This document shows positions 8,459 through 16,918 of a stretch of DNA of 64,000 bases, piece by piece (position 1 is the stretch's first letter; the number at the start of each line of letters is the position of its first letter). Source of the stretch: Acholeplasmatales bacterium. Lineage in GTDB: Bacteria > Bacillota_I > Bacilli_A > Acholeplasmatales > Anaeroplasmataceae. The stretch covers positions 1 to 64,000 of the forward strand of contig JAFXXC010000006.1 of assembly GCA_017542485.1 (NCBI GenBank), in the 5' to 3' direction. Both the position numbers and the translations under genes were made by a program. The notes beneath the pieces were generated by a model. It was not told the DNA's origin. It searched no databases and saw only the letters and a program-made list of their open reading frames with translations.

Positions 8459-9046
8459 TTATTCATTAGCTGTTTTATTGTTGCTACCAATCATAACAAA
8501 TAAATAGTAAATAAATAAAGCAATAAATAAAAGCATAGTGAAAATATATGTAGCTATAGATAATCCGCCAGCATATACTAAACCAACAATTGATAATACT
8601 AAAGCTAATACAATAGCAACTAATACTAAAACTTGGCTTGTCTTACCATCAAGCTTTGAAAGCTTAGGTAATAATATAATAATTATACCAGCTATACCTA
8701 ATATTATAGTAACCCATGCTTTTGCACTATCAAATCCCCAAAAGCACATAGCCATAAAACATGCTACTGCTTCATAGCAAAAATAAATTAATGCTGGTAA
8801 AATCATCTTATCATAATCTTTCTTATCTAAATAAGCTTTAATGATAAAATAACCAACGATACCAAATCCTACTGCAGCTAAAGCAAATATTACTGCTAAA
8901 AATGCAATGTAAAAATTAGCTTTCGCAGTTGCATCACCAGAAAAATTAGTTAAAGTGATAATTGTTTGTATGAAGTAAAATAATGCAACAACACAAGTTA
9001 AAATACCACAAACTAAAGATACGATACTTAATGTTTTCTTATCCAT
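8459..9046 (-). CDS. Hypothetical six-helix membrane protein
   Basis: No family recognised. 195 residues almost wholly made of six hydrophobic segments, separated by short polar turns (KAYLDKKDYDK, KLSKLDGKTSQ). The cytoplasmic N-terminus is short (MDKKT). The ATG at 9046 is preferred over an in-frame start at 9085 because GAAAGG lies 7 bases upstream. No catalytic motif is visible. It has its own strong terminator and stands between the EF-G-like gene and a signalling protein, so context gives no clear function. A small channel, sensor or DUF-type integral protein are all possible. Confidence 0.7.
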   Translation of the reverse strand: MDKKTLSIVSLVCGILTCVVALFYFIQTIITLTNFSGDATAKANFYIAFLAVIFALAAVGFGIVGYFIIKAYLDKKDYDKMILPALIYFCYEAVACFMAMCFWGFDSAKAWVTIILGIAGIIIILLPKLSKLDGKTSQVLVLVAIVLALVLSIVGLVYAGGLSIATYIFTMLLFIALFIYYLFVMIGSNNKTANE

Positions 9047-9119
9047 TTTATAAACCTTTCTCTTTCCAAATATTTTAAACAACAACTATTTATACATCAA
9101 TAATCTATCAATGTAAATA

Positions 9120-10364
9120 CTAATTGTTAAAATACTCGCTAATATCCTTAACAATATTCTTATCTATCTTGTTATCATTAGCCATCTCCATCATAATATC
9201 AATAGATTCCTTATGACCAAAATTTCCTTTATAACTTCTCTTTTCTATCAACGCTTGATAAATATCTATACATGCTAAAAGTCTATCCTCAAAAGTCAAT
9301 TCAATACCAGGAATACTTGATGTATATCCACTACCATCTAATTTCTCATGATGCCTTGATGCCCAAGTAGTAATATCCTCTAACCCCGAAATACTTGATA
9401 ATATTACCTCTGTTGCTTTAGCATGGTTTTTAATATGCTCAAATTCAGATTGAGTCAACTTACCTGGCTTTTCTAATATATCATTATTTATAATAAGCTT
9501 ACCTATATCATGAAACGCTCCAGCAAAATAAAATCTAATTGCTTTATCATCATCAAATCCATAATATTTAGCCATCTTATAACACTTATCAGCTACACCT
9601 AAAGAATGATTTTTAGTAATAGATGACTTATAATCCACAATTTTAGCAAAAAATTTACAAATGTTTCTTATCTCTTCATCGCTATAATCATATGTATCAC
9701 TTTTTAAATTAATCTTTAAATATGGAATAACACCTTTTTTCTGTAAATCCTCTATATCACTATATTTTAAAGAATTAATTAATGTATCAATCATTTTCTT
9801 TGAAAATAACTTACCCTCAAGTTTTTTAATCTTTTCTATTGCTACTTTATAATCATCTTCGTCCATAGATTTCAAATCAAATAATACATCAATCATATCT
9901 GCTATATGAATTATCTGTGCCATTTCGTTAGTTTCATTTTCTTTCTTATGAAGTGGTCCAGATCCATCTGCGTTCTCATGATGATATAAAATAACATCCT
10001 TTACATTCGTTCTAAAAGGAATTAACCTAATATTTTCTTCTCCTACAACATTATGCATAGGATTTGATAAAAAACCAGCTCTCAATTTGCTAATATCTTT
10101 ATCATCAGTTAATTCATCATAATCATATAATTCTCCGCCATTGTATTCTTCTCTAACATATTCAGTAAAAGCATTATCATGCAATATTGCTAATCCTACT
10201 AAATCATTTAATTTATCATTATCATAATTCAAATACTTACCCATTAAAAAAGAAATAAACGCCACATGCTTACCATGCTCATTAGAAATACCACCCATCT
10301 CATACTGAACAGTATCTAACGCAAAAGATAATGCATATAAAGTCTCAGTCAAATTAAGCTTCAT
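9120..10364 (-). CDS. Tandem HD-domain protein with C-terminal HD-GYP-like domain (putative c-di-GMP phosphodiesterase)
   Basis: 414 residues containing two HD-type phosphohydrolase domains and no membrane segment. The C-terminal one (about 250-400) has HDIGK (285-289), the RHHEKLDGSGYT run (337-348; GYT in place of GYP) and the DIYQAL helix, which are typical of HD-GYP enzymes that hydrolyse cyclic di-GMP. The N-terminal one (about 25-165) keeps H30, HD (62-63), HH (128-129) and D156 but has HDNAF instead of HDIGK and DGSGPLH instead of the GYP loop. It may be regulatory or have a different activity. The ribosome site AAGGAG is 8 bases from the ATG. It could act on c-di-GMP, cGAMP or another nucleotide. 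Confidence 0.8.
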   Translation of the reverse strand: MKLNLTETLYALSFALDTVQYEMGGISNEHGKHVAFISFLMGKYLNYDNDKLNDLVGLAILHDNAFTEYVREEYNGGELYDYDELTDDKDISKLRAGFLSNPMHNVVGEENIRLIPFRTNVKDVILYHHENADGSGPLHKKENETNEMAQIIHIADMIDVLFDLKSMDEDDYKVAIEKIKKLEGKLFSKKMIDTLINSLKYSDIEDLQKKGVIPYLKINLKSDTYDYSDEEIRNICKFFAKIVDYKSSITKNHSLGVADKCYKMAKYYGFDDDKAIRFYFAGAFHDIGKLIINNDILEKPGKLTQSEFEHIKNHAKATEVILSSISGLEDITTWASRHHEKLDGSGYTSSIPGIELTFEDRLLACIDIYQALIEKRSYKGNFGHKESIDIMMEMANDNKIDKNIVKDISEYFNN

Positions 10365-10433
10365 AAGACCAACTCCTTATAAAATTGATAATCGATTTGT
10401 ATAAATATATTTTATCACATTTATAAACAAAAT

Positions 10434-10462
10434 AAAACCTGCAGCATCTAACCACAGGTTTT
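10434..10462 (-). terminator. Terminator of the metal-transport operon
   Basis: AAAACCTG and CAGGTTTT arms around a 13-base loop, 5 bases after the permease stop codon. On the minus strand TATTTTGTTT follows. Confidence 0.75.
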
Positions 10463-10466
10463 AAAA

Positions 10467-11282
10467 CTATCTTCTAACTATTTTACCAATAATTAACATT
10501 AAAATAAACACAACTAAATTAACAACAACTATAGTAGCCCCAACAGGTAAATCAATATAAAAATTCAATACAATACCAATAAATATACATAAAACAGAAA
10601 TAATACCGCTAGCTATAACAACACCCTTATATGTTTTAAATATTTGTCTTGAAGATAATACAGGAAATACAATTAAACTAGATACTAACAATGTTCCCAT
10701 AACCTTCATACCTAACACAACAGTTAATGAACATAATATAGATACAATAATACTATATAATCCAGTTTTAATTCCACAAGACTTAGAAAATTCCTCATCA
10801 AATGTTACACTAAATATTCTATTATAAAACAATATAAAAGCTCCTAACACTAAAACTAATAAACATATACTTAATACTAACTCTAAATTACTTATACCGT
10901 AAATACTACCATATAAATAATTCTCAATATCAACATTAACACCAACAGTATGTATCAATATATATCCAATAGCCAAACTTGATGTAGCAAATAAAGCAAT
11001 CAGGCTATCACCATATACTTTATTCTTATTATTTAACTTTAATATAAAAAATGACGCAACAATAACAACAGGTATTGATACCAATAAAGGTGCCCAATTT
11101 AAACATACAGCAATAGCACAAGCTCCAAAAGCTACATGTGATAATCCATCACCTATCATTGATTTATTCTTTAATACCATATTAACGCCCAATAAACTTG
11201 AACATAAAGAAATACAAATACCAACAACTAAAGCTTTAACAATAAACTCATAACTAAACATCTCAAATATATTAAGAATCAT
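10467..11282 (-). CDS. Zinc/manganese ABC transporter permease (ZnuB-like)
   Basis: 272 residues with seven to eight membrane helices, the size of the ABC-3 metal permease family. Family features include LLGVNMVLKNKSMIGDGLSHVAFG near the N-terminus and the cytoplasmic loop with GIKTGLYSII. It would form the channel of a Zn2+ or Mn2+ importer. The ATG at 11282 is favoured over an upstream in-frame start because GGAGG sits 9 bases before it. It overlaps the ATPase gene by 11 bases. It is the last gene of the Fur-regulated operon and a terminator follows. Metal choice cannot be decided here. Confidence 0.9.
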   Translation of the reverse strand: MILNIFEMFSYEFIVKALVVGICISLCSSLLGVNMVLKNKSMIGDGLSHVAFGACAIAVCLNWAPLLVSIPVVIVASFFILKLNNKNKVYGDSLIALFATSSLAIGYILIHTVGVNVDIENYLYGSIYGISNLELVLSICLLVLVLGAFILFYNRIFSVTFDEEFSKSCGIKTGLYSIIVSILCSLTVVLGMKVMGTLLVSSLIVFPVLSSRQIFKTYKGVVIASGIISVLCIFIGIVLNFYIDLPVGATIVVVNLVVFILMLIIGKIVRR

Positions 11283-11961
11283 AACCGTATTCCTCCATAT
11301 ACTCTTCTGTCTTTCCATAGAAATATCCATTTTTTCTTAATTCTAAAACCTTATTACCAATTAGGGAATCTCTATCTCTATCAACATCATGAGTAATCAT
11401 AATAATAGTAATACCATGACCTTCATTCAAATGCTTTAATGTAGTATAAAAATCTATCTTAGATTCCTGATCCAAATTATTACTTGGTTCATCTAATACC
11501 AATAAATCAGTAGTAGCACACAAGCTTCTAGCTAAAAGTACCTTCTGTCTTTGTCCACCCGATAATTCACTAAAGCTTCTATTTTTCAACTCTTCAATAT
11601 GTAATATCTTTAATGTATTTAATGCTCTTTCCTTATCCTTTTTATTATAAAATGGTCTAATACCCATTTTATTAATCAATCCAGATAAAACAATCTCCAT
11701 AACACTTGCAGGAAAATTACTATCAACCTTAGCTTCTTGTGGCATATATCCTACATTATTCTTTTCAATTTCATCATAAATAACATTACCACTAATCGGC
11801 TTAATAATACCCAATATACCCTTAATTAATGTCGATTTTCCAACACCATTAGAACCAATTACCAAAATAAAATCTTTTTTATTAACATCAAAAGAAATAT
11901 TATTTATAACTATATCATTTTCATAACCTAATACTAAATTATTAACCTTTAATATAGCCAC
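11272..11961 (-). CDS. Zinc/manganese ABC transporter ATP-binding protein (ZnuC-like)
   Basis: About 229 residues, standard for a metal-importer ATPase. Walker A GSNGVGKST (36-44 from the chosen start), signature LSGGQRQK, Walker B LLVLDEPSNNLD and the H-loop MITHD are all intact. It would drive import together with the adjacent permease and binding protein. Start choice is uncertain: no ATG fits. A GTG at 11961 has GGAG 8-9 bases upstream, whereas the longer GTG start at 11970 has none. It lies 17 bases after the binding-protein gene, within the operon. Confidence 0.9.
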   Translation of the reverse strand: MAILKVNNLVLGYENDIVINNISFDVNKKDFILVIGSNGVGKSTLIKGILGIIKPISGNVIYDEIEKNNVGYMPQEAKVDSNFPASVMEIVLSGLINKMGIRPFYNKKDKERALNTLKILHIEELKNRSFSELSGGQRQKVLLARSLCATTDLLVLDEPSNNLDQESKIDFYTTLKHLNEGHGITIIMITHDVDRDRDSLIGNKVLELRKNGYFYGKTEEYMEEYGYDS

Positions 11962-11978
11962 AAAAATCACTCCAAACT

Positions 11979-12947
11979 TTAACTAATATCTATTTTATAT
12001 ACATTATTAATTGCATTACTATTACTGCTCATAAACCTAGAATAAGTCATACCATCATTAAAATCTTCTAAACTAATATTTTGCATAGAATACAATGTTC
12101 TTGTTGTAGGTGGGGCAGTTTTATATTTACCATTATCCACATCATTTAAAACTTCATTATATACACTCTTAGCTATAGCACCATCTGATAATTCTATCTT
12201 ATATATTGAAAAAAATCTATTTTCTTCAACACAATTCTTTAATTCAATTATCTTCTTTAAAGGAACATTCTTATCAGATGAACATCCATTTAAAGCTCCT
12301 GTTATCTTTATACCATAATATTTTGCAAAATATGCAAAAGGATTTCTATCAGCCACAACAATCTCTTTTATATTATTTTCATCAATTCCATATTTTGTAT
12401 TGTAATCAACAGTATCTATATTTTTAAATACAGATTCAACATTATTAATATATGTTTCTTTATTTTCGCTATCTATTTCAATCATAGCATCCTTAATAGC
12501 ATTAATAACCATTTTAAAATTCGATGGATCTAACCAAACATGTTCATCATATTCATCTTCTTCTCCATCTTCAAGTATTAATCTATCCTTTAACACTTCA
12601 AACATACTAATAATCTTAATATCTTTAGCCTTAACATTGCCTAATATATCAGATTCTACCCATTCAGAATCGGATTCACCACCAACATAAATAAATACCT
12701 TGCAATTTAAAACACTTCTTATATCAGTAGCACTTGGCTCATAGCTATGTATATCAAAACCAGGCTTTAATAACATCTTTACTCTACCATTATCAGTGCC
12801 TCTAACATTACCATATAATACACTCATAGCCGCATCATATCCTGGAAAATTAGTAGCGACTATATCATAACTTGTATTACCTGCACAACTTACAAGCATA
12901 ACAATACTAACAAACAATATACTTAATAAACATAAAATCTTTTTCAT
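11979..12947 (-). CDS. Metal-binding lipoprotein of an ABC importer (ZnuA/TroA superfamily)
   Basis: 322 residues. The signal peptide ends in LVSC, giving a lipidated Cys21, so the protein is tethered outside the membrane. Cluster A-1 binding-protein motifs are present: GFDIHSYEPSATD (His67) and EHVWLDP (His136), preceded by an acidic stretch (EDGEEDEYDE). Where the family usually has its third metal-binding His (H-x-A-F-x-Y-F) this protein has RNPFAYFAKYYGI, with Arg201. It may use other residues or bind metal differently. The gene overlaps the regulator gene by 4 bases (ATGA). It is the extracytoplasmic receptor for the downstream ATPase and permease. Confidence 0.88.
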   Translation of the reverse strand: MKKILCLLSILFVSIVMLVSCAGNTSYDIVATNFPGYDAAMSVLYGNVRGTDNGRVKMLLKPGFDIHSYEPSATDIRSVLNCKVFIYVGGESDSEWVESDILGNVKAKDIKIISMFEVLKDRLILEDGEEDEYDEHVWLDPSNFKMVINAIKDAMIEIDSENKETYINNVESVFKNIDTVDYNTKYGIDENNIKEIVVADRNPFAYFAKYYGIKITGALNGCSSDKNVPLKKIIELKNCVEENRFFSIYKIELSDGAIAKSVYNEVLNDVDNGKYKTAPPTTRTLYSMQNISLEDFNDGMTYSRFMSSNSNAINNVYKIDIS

Positions 12948-13360
12948 ATTCCAATAAAAACCCCTTTACACTGATTACATAAACCCCTAATATAAGTATT
13001 CTGTGGTTCAACAGTAAAATATAATTTATTTTTAATCAATCTTAAAAAATCATTAGTTTCCTTAGCACCTAAATGTGATACCTTTCCACATTTTATACAT
13101 TCAAAATGGAAATGTGCTAAACAATCGCTATTTTCAACATACTGATATGTACAATAATTAGTATCATTACCCTGATGCCTTAATAAAACACCTTCATTTT
13201 CTAGCGTATTAACATTTCTATATATAGTAGCGAGATTAATATTATATCCTTCTCCTATAATAGAATCATACATCTCTTTAACACTAAATCTCTTATTCTT
13301 ATGATTCTTTAAAAAGCTTAATATATACTCTTTAGGCTTAGTATTATATCCTTTTTCCAC
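12944..13360 (-). CDS. Fur-family metalloregulator (Zur- or PerR-like)
   Basis: 138 residues with the Fur winged helix (INLATIYRNVNTLENEGVL, about 41-59) and dimerisation domain. The two structural-zinc CxxC pairs are Cys88/Cys91 (ECIKCG) and Cys128/Cys131 (LCNQC); His83 and His85 add to the sensing site. The start is GTG, with GGGGTG 5 bases upstream. It is the first gene of an operon encoding a complete metal ABC importer. A Fur-type box overlaps its promoter, so it likely represses the whole operon when metal is abundant. Zur is the best guess from context, but a Mn- or peroxide-sensing Fur relative is possible. Confidence 0.88.
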   Translation of the reverse strand: MEKGYNTKPKEYILSFLKNHKNKRFSVKEMYDSIIGEGYNINLATIYRNVNTLENEGVLLRHQGNDTNYCTYQYVENSDCLAHFHFECIKCGKVSHLGAKETNDFLRLIKNKLYFTVEPQNTYIRGLCNQCKGVFIGI

Positions 13361-13371
13361 TTTTTCACCCC

Positions 13372-13394
13372 AATTTGCAAATCATTCGCAAATT
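13372..13394 (-). promoter_or_regulatory. Fur-family operator box
   Basis: The core is a 7-1-7 inverted repeat, TGCAAAT-C-ATTCGCA (13376-13390), extended by AAT/ATT-type arms to 23 bases. Only one base pair breaks the symmetry. It starts 1 base beyond the -10 box of the operon promoter, covering the transcription start. This is the classic repression geometry for Fur, Zur or PerR. Confidence 0.8.
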
Positions 13395-13395
13395 A

Positions 13396-13423
13396 ATTAT
13401 ACTACTAAAATTTCATATTTCAA
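13396..13423 (-). promoter_or_regulatory. Sigma-A-type promoter of the metal-uptake operon
   Basis: On the minus strand: TTGAAA, 16 bases, TATAAT. A near-consensus housekeeping promoter directly abutting the Fur-type box. Confidence 0.82.
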
Positions 13424-13436
13424 GAAAAAATGTAAT

Positions 13437-13463
13437 AAGAAAAAGCGATAAATAAATTATCGC
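13437..13463 (-). terminator. Terminator of the 13489-14463 gene
   Basis: GCGATAA and TTATCGC arms (13445-13463) around a 5-base loop. On the minus strand TTTTTCTTATT follows. It lies 26 bases past the stop codon. Confidence 0.82.
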
Positions 13464-13488
13464 ATAAATTAATACTAACATTTAATTA

Positions 13489-14463
13489 TTAATTAGTTTT
13501 ATTAACTTTCTTAATAGTTTGAACATATTCTAATGATTCAGCATTAACTAAATGTTTCTTTTGTTGCATTAATATTGAATCATTTTTTATTTTTAATAAA
13601 AATGCTAATCCAATAATATAACCATATCCAATTATAAATGGCAAAAAATATTGAGCGAATTCTCCCCATGTTATTAATCTTAATGGTTTACCATATAAAT
13701 TAATTGCTAAAACCAAAAATCCAACAGCAATAAGTATAAATAATAATAATTTCTTTAACCCCATAAATAATCCGTATGATTTCTTTTCGACATATCTTCT
13801 TCTAACTATATAATAATCTTTATCATAATCCTCAAATTCATAGAACAATCTATTATTATCCTTAATAATATATGTAAATATAAATGGAGAAAATGGAATT
13901 AATACAATACCTAAATATAATATCAACCCATTACCTAATGAAAATAATAACAATTTAACAATTAAAGGAACATTAATCAAAATTGTAACAATAAATAAGA
14001 ATGTCTTAAATCCATCCTCTAAAAATAATAATCTAACATTATCAATAAATGCTATTTTACTATCCCACAATTCATATATATTCAATAATGTGTAATAATT
14101 ATAAAAATTAGCAGCAAATATAACACCTAAATTAATATTAGATAATGCCTCAATAATATTATAAGTTCCTAAATGATTCATAGAATATACACTTTTTTTG
14201 ATTATAGATAAAGTAAAACTAAAAATTACCTTTAGAATAATCGCCACAAATGAAACTACTATTACTACTTGATCAATTAAAGGAGCACTTGATAAATCTG
14301 TTTTCTTTATTTTTAATATAGTAGTTGTTAAAGTATAAGCAATAATAAGAAGAGAAAAAACGATGCCTAACCATCGTGATTTCCTTGTCTTAATTTTATA
14401 ACCCTTTTTCTGTACTCCTTCAGCAACCACTCTAGAGCACTTAATCTTTTCCTCAAATGTCAT
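13489..14463 (-). CDS. Hypothetical multi-pass membrane protein
   Basis: Family not recognised. About 324 residues with roughly seven hydrophobic segments. A cytoplasmic N-terminal stretch of about 30 residues is rich in Lys and Arg, and a polar loop near the middle (EFEDYDKDYYIVRRRYVEKK) is acidic then basic. The ATG at 14463 is preferred over a GTG 12 bases upstream because the GTGAG-like site fits it better, although both are weak. It has its own terminator. The ABC exporter genes just upstream are separated from it by an AT-rich gap that may hold a promoter. No enzymatic motif is seen. Confidence 0.65.
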   Translation of the reverse strand: MTFEEKIKCSRVVAEGVQKKGYKIKTRKSRWLGIVFSLLIIAYTLTTTILKIKKTDLSSAPLIDQVVIVVSFVAIILKVIFSFTLSIIKKSVYSMNHLGTYNIIEALSNINLGVIFAANFYNYYTLLNIYELWDSKIAFIDNVRLLFLEDGFKTFLFIVTILINVPLIVKLLLFSLGNGLILYLGIVLIPFSPFIFTYIIKDNNRLFYEFEDYDKDYYIVRRRYVEKKSYGLFMGLKKLLLFILIAVGFLVLAINLYGKPLRLITWGEFAQYFLPFIIGYGYIIGLAFLLKIKNDSILMQQKKHLVNAESLEYVQTIKKVNKTN

Positions 14464-14532
14464 ATAAATACTCACTTAAATTAAATATCTACTAAATAAT
14501 TATATCACTTATATTATAAAAATAAAGATTGT

Positions 14533-15588
14533 TTAAAATGCTAATTTCAAAAACATTAATCCAAAACCTAATATTAAGCTTATAGAAAATACTATCAAAT
14601 CATTCTTTTTAAGTAAGAAATGTCTATTATAAATAGCATAACCTATATATCCACCAATAACTATTGCAATAAAGCTAAAATTACTAACCTCACAGAATAA
14701 GAATAATGAAACAATTAAAATTGGTAACATAGTTTTATATAAGAATATACTATTACTAATATCCTGAGATTCTTCTGCCTTATCATGTCCTGAGAATATA
14801 ATAAATAGAGGTACACTTAATGCAGAAGCTCCCATACCAATAATAGTTGGAACTATACTATATTCTATTTCATTTCCTTTTATTAATTGTTCAATGAAAT
14901 AACCCATTTCATAAAGAACTGCTTGTGGAGGATAATGATAACCCATTAAATATTCCTTAACTGGGCTTTTATAATCAATCATATCATAAATATACACAAA
15001 TAATCCGAATGTTATAGCCATAACTATAATACTAGATAAAATAACTCCAACAACACCATCTAAGATAGTTTTTCCTCTTGTATAAAAGAATGATACCCAT
15101 GAATATAATAAGATACCCATAAATATTATTACAATTAAATATAAATAATAATATCCTGGATGGAAAATATTATCTAAGAATTCTTTACCTGATAAAGTAG
15201 CTATAGCATATGTACTAACAATAATAAAAATAACTAAAAATATTGCTAGCATTTCACAAATGCCAAATATATATTTAAAGATAAATAATTTCTTTCTTTT
15301 AATAGGAAGTGAATAAAATAAATCGCATCCTGTTTTTCTCATCTTAAAACTAAATTCATATACTGGTACTATAGTTGCTAAAATAATCATTATAACACTT
15401 AATAAAGGTACACCTGTATTTACTAACGCAAGTCCTTCTTTTATAAAAACACCATTATCATATCTTTTTGATTCTATATAAAAGGATACAGTACCAATAT
15501 ATACTAAAGATACAATAACTGATAGACCTAACACTATTAAGAATAAAGGAAGTCTTTTTTTAATATAAAATAATGTCAAATTTTTCAT
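14533..15588 (-). CDS. ABC-2-type transporter permease
   Basis: 351 residues with about eight hydrophobic segments. A cytoplasmic loop after the second helix (EFSFKMRKTGCDLFYSLPIKRKKLFIFKYI) is typical of ABC-2 membrane subunits, where it contacts the ATPase. It overlaps the ATPase gene by 4 bases (ATGA). With the GntR/YtrA regulator upstream, the arrangement resembles the bacitracin- or cell-envelope-responsive YtrABC-type systems of Firmicutes. The substrate is unknown. Export, or a role in envelope stress, is inferred only from this gene order. Confidence 0.82.
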   Translation of the reverse strand: MKNLTLFYIKKRLPLFLIVLGLSVIVSLVYIGTVSFYIESKRYDNGVFIKEGLALVNTGVPLLSVIMIILATIVPVYEFSFKMRKTGCDLFYSLPIKRKKLFIFKYIFGICEMLAIFLVIFIIVSTYAIATLSGKEFLDNIFHPGYYYLYLIVIIFMGILLYSWVSFFYTRGKTILDGVVGVILSSIIVMAITFGLFVYIYDMIDYKSPVKEYLMGYHYPPQAVLYEMGYFIEQLIKGNEIEYSIVPTIIGMGASALSVPLFIIFSGHDKAEESQDISNSIFLYKTMLPILIVSLFLFCEVSNFSFIAIVIGGYIGYAIYNRHFLLKKNDLIVFSISLILGFGLMFLKLAF

Positions 15589-16463
15589 TCTAGATATCCT
15601 CCCTCTTCTATAACAGTATTAAACATTTCCTCAAAATTAACAGGTAATACATCTATAAACAAAGGATTTAAATCCTTTATTTTCTTGCTTAATTCTTCCA
15701 TAGAAATATCTGATACAATTCTGACAATTCTTTCATCCTGATGGAATGTCTTATATATTTTAGGGAAATCATTCTCACTAATCTTTTCACTAAATGCAAT
15801 TTGATACTTATGTATCTTATCAAGTGCCTCAAATAATTCACCACTCGCAGCTATTCTATTCTTATCTATTATTGCAAAAGTATCACATATATCCTCTAAT
15901 TCTCTTAATGAATGAGAAGCGATAATAACAGTAGTATTATTCTCAGTTACCATATCTACAATTTCTCTTTTAAAATAAAGTCTAGCAAAAGGATCTAAGC
16001 CATCAAAAGCTTCATCTAATAATAAATACTTAGGCTTTATCGCAAATGCGATAGATATAAATACCTGACGCTTCATACCCTTAGAGAATTTAATAATTCT
16101 CTTTTTAAGAGGAATCTTAAAATGATTTATATTTTTATAATAAATATCTAAATCCAAATCATACATTGCTTTATATATTTTAACAATAGAGTCTGGCGTA
16201 GAATTATAATCATAATAAGGCTCATCAGGCAAAAAAAACATTTCTTTTTTAATAGCCTCATTATCATATATTTCTTCATCATTAATAGTTACAGATCCAC
16301 TATCTGCTAAATATACACCACTAATAATACGTAATAGTGTTGACTTACCAGCACCATTAATACCACATAAACCTAATACCTTTCCATCTGGAATATTTAA
16401 ATTAATATCTTTTAATACTTCTTTATCATTAAAACTTTTATATATTCCATTAATCTTTAGCAT
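15585..16463 (-). CDS. ABC transporter ATP-binding protein (YtrB/CcmA-type)
   Basis: 293 residues from the ATG at 16463. Walker A GINGAGKST is at 34-42. The signature reads FSKGMKRQV rather than LSGGQ, as is usual in this exporter subgroup. Walker B is YLLLDEAFDGLDP, and SHSLRELEDICD holds the H-loop. A roughly 80-residue C-terminal extension follows the ATPase core. An upstream in-frame start at 16478 is possible, but GGTGG lies 9 bases before 16463. It overlaps the regulator gene by 14 bases and the permease gene by 4, so all three are co-translated. Confidence 0.9.
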   Translation of the reverse strand: MLKINGIYKSFNDKEVLKDINLNIPDGKVLGLCGINGAGKSTLLRIISGVYLADSGSVTINDEEIYDNEAIKKEMFFLPDEPYYDYNSTPDSIVKIYKAMYDLDLDIYYKNINHFKIPLKKRIIKFSKGMKRQVFISIAFAIKPKYLLLDEAFDGLDPFARLYFKREIVDMVTENNTTVIIASHSLRELEDICDTFAIIDKNRIAASGELFEALDKIHKYQIAFSEKISENDFPKIYKTFHQDERIVRIVSDISMEELSKKIKDLNPLFIDVLPVNFEEMFNTVIEEGGYLE

Positions 16464-16803
16464 TATTATCACCACCATATACTTCTTCTACAATATTCAT
16501 AATTTCTTCCTTACTTAATCCACTATTCTTATACTTAATAATATCTTGTTTCAATTCGTCCTCAAGCTTATTTTCATTTGAATATGAAACATATACTCCC
16601 TTTTTTAATACCTTAGTTACATATCCTTTTTCTTCAAGTAGCGTATAAGCCCTTTGTACAGTATTAGGATTAATACCTAAATCCCTAGCTAAATCCCTAC
16701 AAGAAGGCAAATACTCCCCCTCTTTGATAGCACCTGATGTTATCATCTTTATATAATTATCTGCAATTTGTTCAAATACATTACCATTATTATTAAAAAT
16801 CAT
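16450..16803 (-). CDS. GntR-family regulator, YtrA subfamily
   Basis: 117 residues. An N-terminal winged helix (IKEGEYLPSCRDLARDLGINPNTVQRAYTLLEEKGYV, about 27-63) is followed by only about 50 residues with no ligand-binding domain, the hallmark of the YtrA subfamily. The long in-frame extension back to 16926 is rejected: AGGAG sits 8 bases before 16803 and the extension would encode promoter DNA. The regulator likely represses its own ABC operon. Direct 9-base repeats and an inverted TCTGTA/TACAGA pair lie immediately upstream as candidate operators. The inducing signal is unknown. Confidence 0.9.
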   Translation of the reverse strand: MIFNNNGNVFEQIADNYIKMITSGAIKEGEYLPSCRDLARDLGINPNTVQRAYTLLEEKGYVTKVLKKGVYVSYSNENKLEDELKQDIIKYKNSGLSKEEIMNIVEEVYGGDNNAKD

Positions 16804-16823
16804 ATCATCATCTCCTATCGCAT

Positions 16824-16865
16824 CTGTATTAACTGTATTATCTGTATTAATTATAGTACTACAGA
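16824..16865 (-). promoter_or_regulatory. Repeat cluster upstream of the YtrA-type regulator
   Basis: Three tandem 9-base units, CTGTATTAA, CTGTATTAT and CTGTATTAA (16824-16850), overlap an inverted pair TCTGTA (16841-16846) and TACAGA (16860-16865). The cluster lies 20-62 bases upstream of the regulator start. YtrA-type proteins commonly bind such inverted sites in their own promoter. Confidence 0.55.
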
Positions 16866-16881
16866 TTAAATATGTCAACAC

Positions 16882-16914
16882 AAAAAAAATAAAAGGCTGA
16901 TTTTTCTCAGCCTT
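16882..16914 (-). terminator. Terminator of the purine operon
   Basis: AAGGCTGA and TCAGCCTT arms (16893-16914) with a 6-base loop. On the minus strand TTATTTTTTTT follows. It begins 5 bases after the guaA stop codon. Confidence 0.92.
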
Positions 16915-16918
16915 ATTA

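Noticed and set aside
12944-12947. Use of the mycoplasma code (UGA as tryptophan)
   Set aside because: Several genes end with TGA in ATGA overlaps (for example the Fur-like gene and rnf genes), and tryptophans are encoded by TGG.
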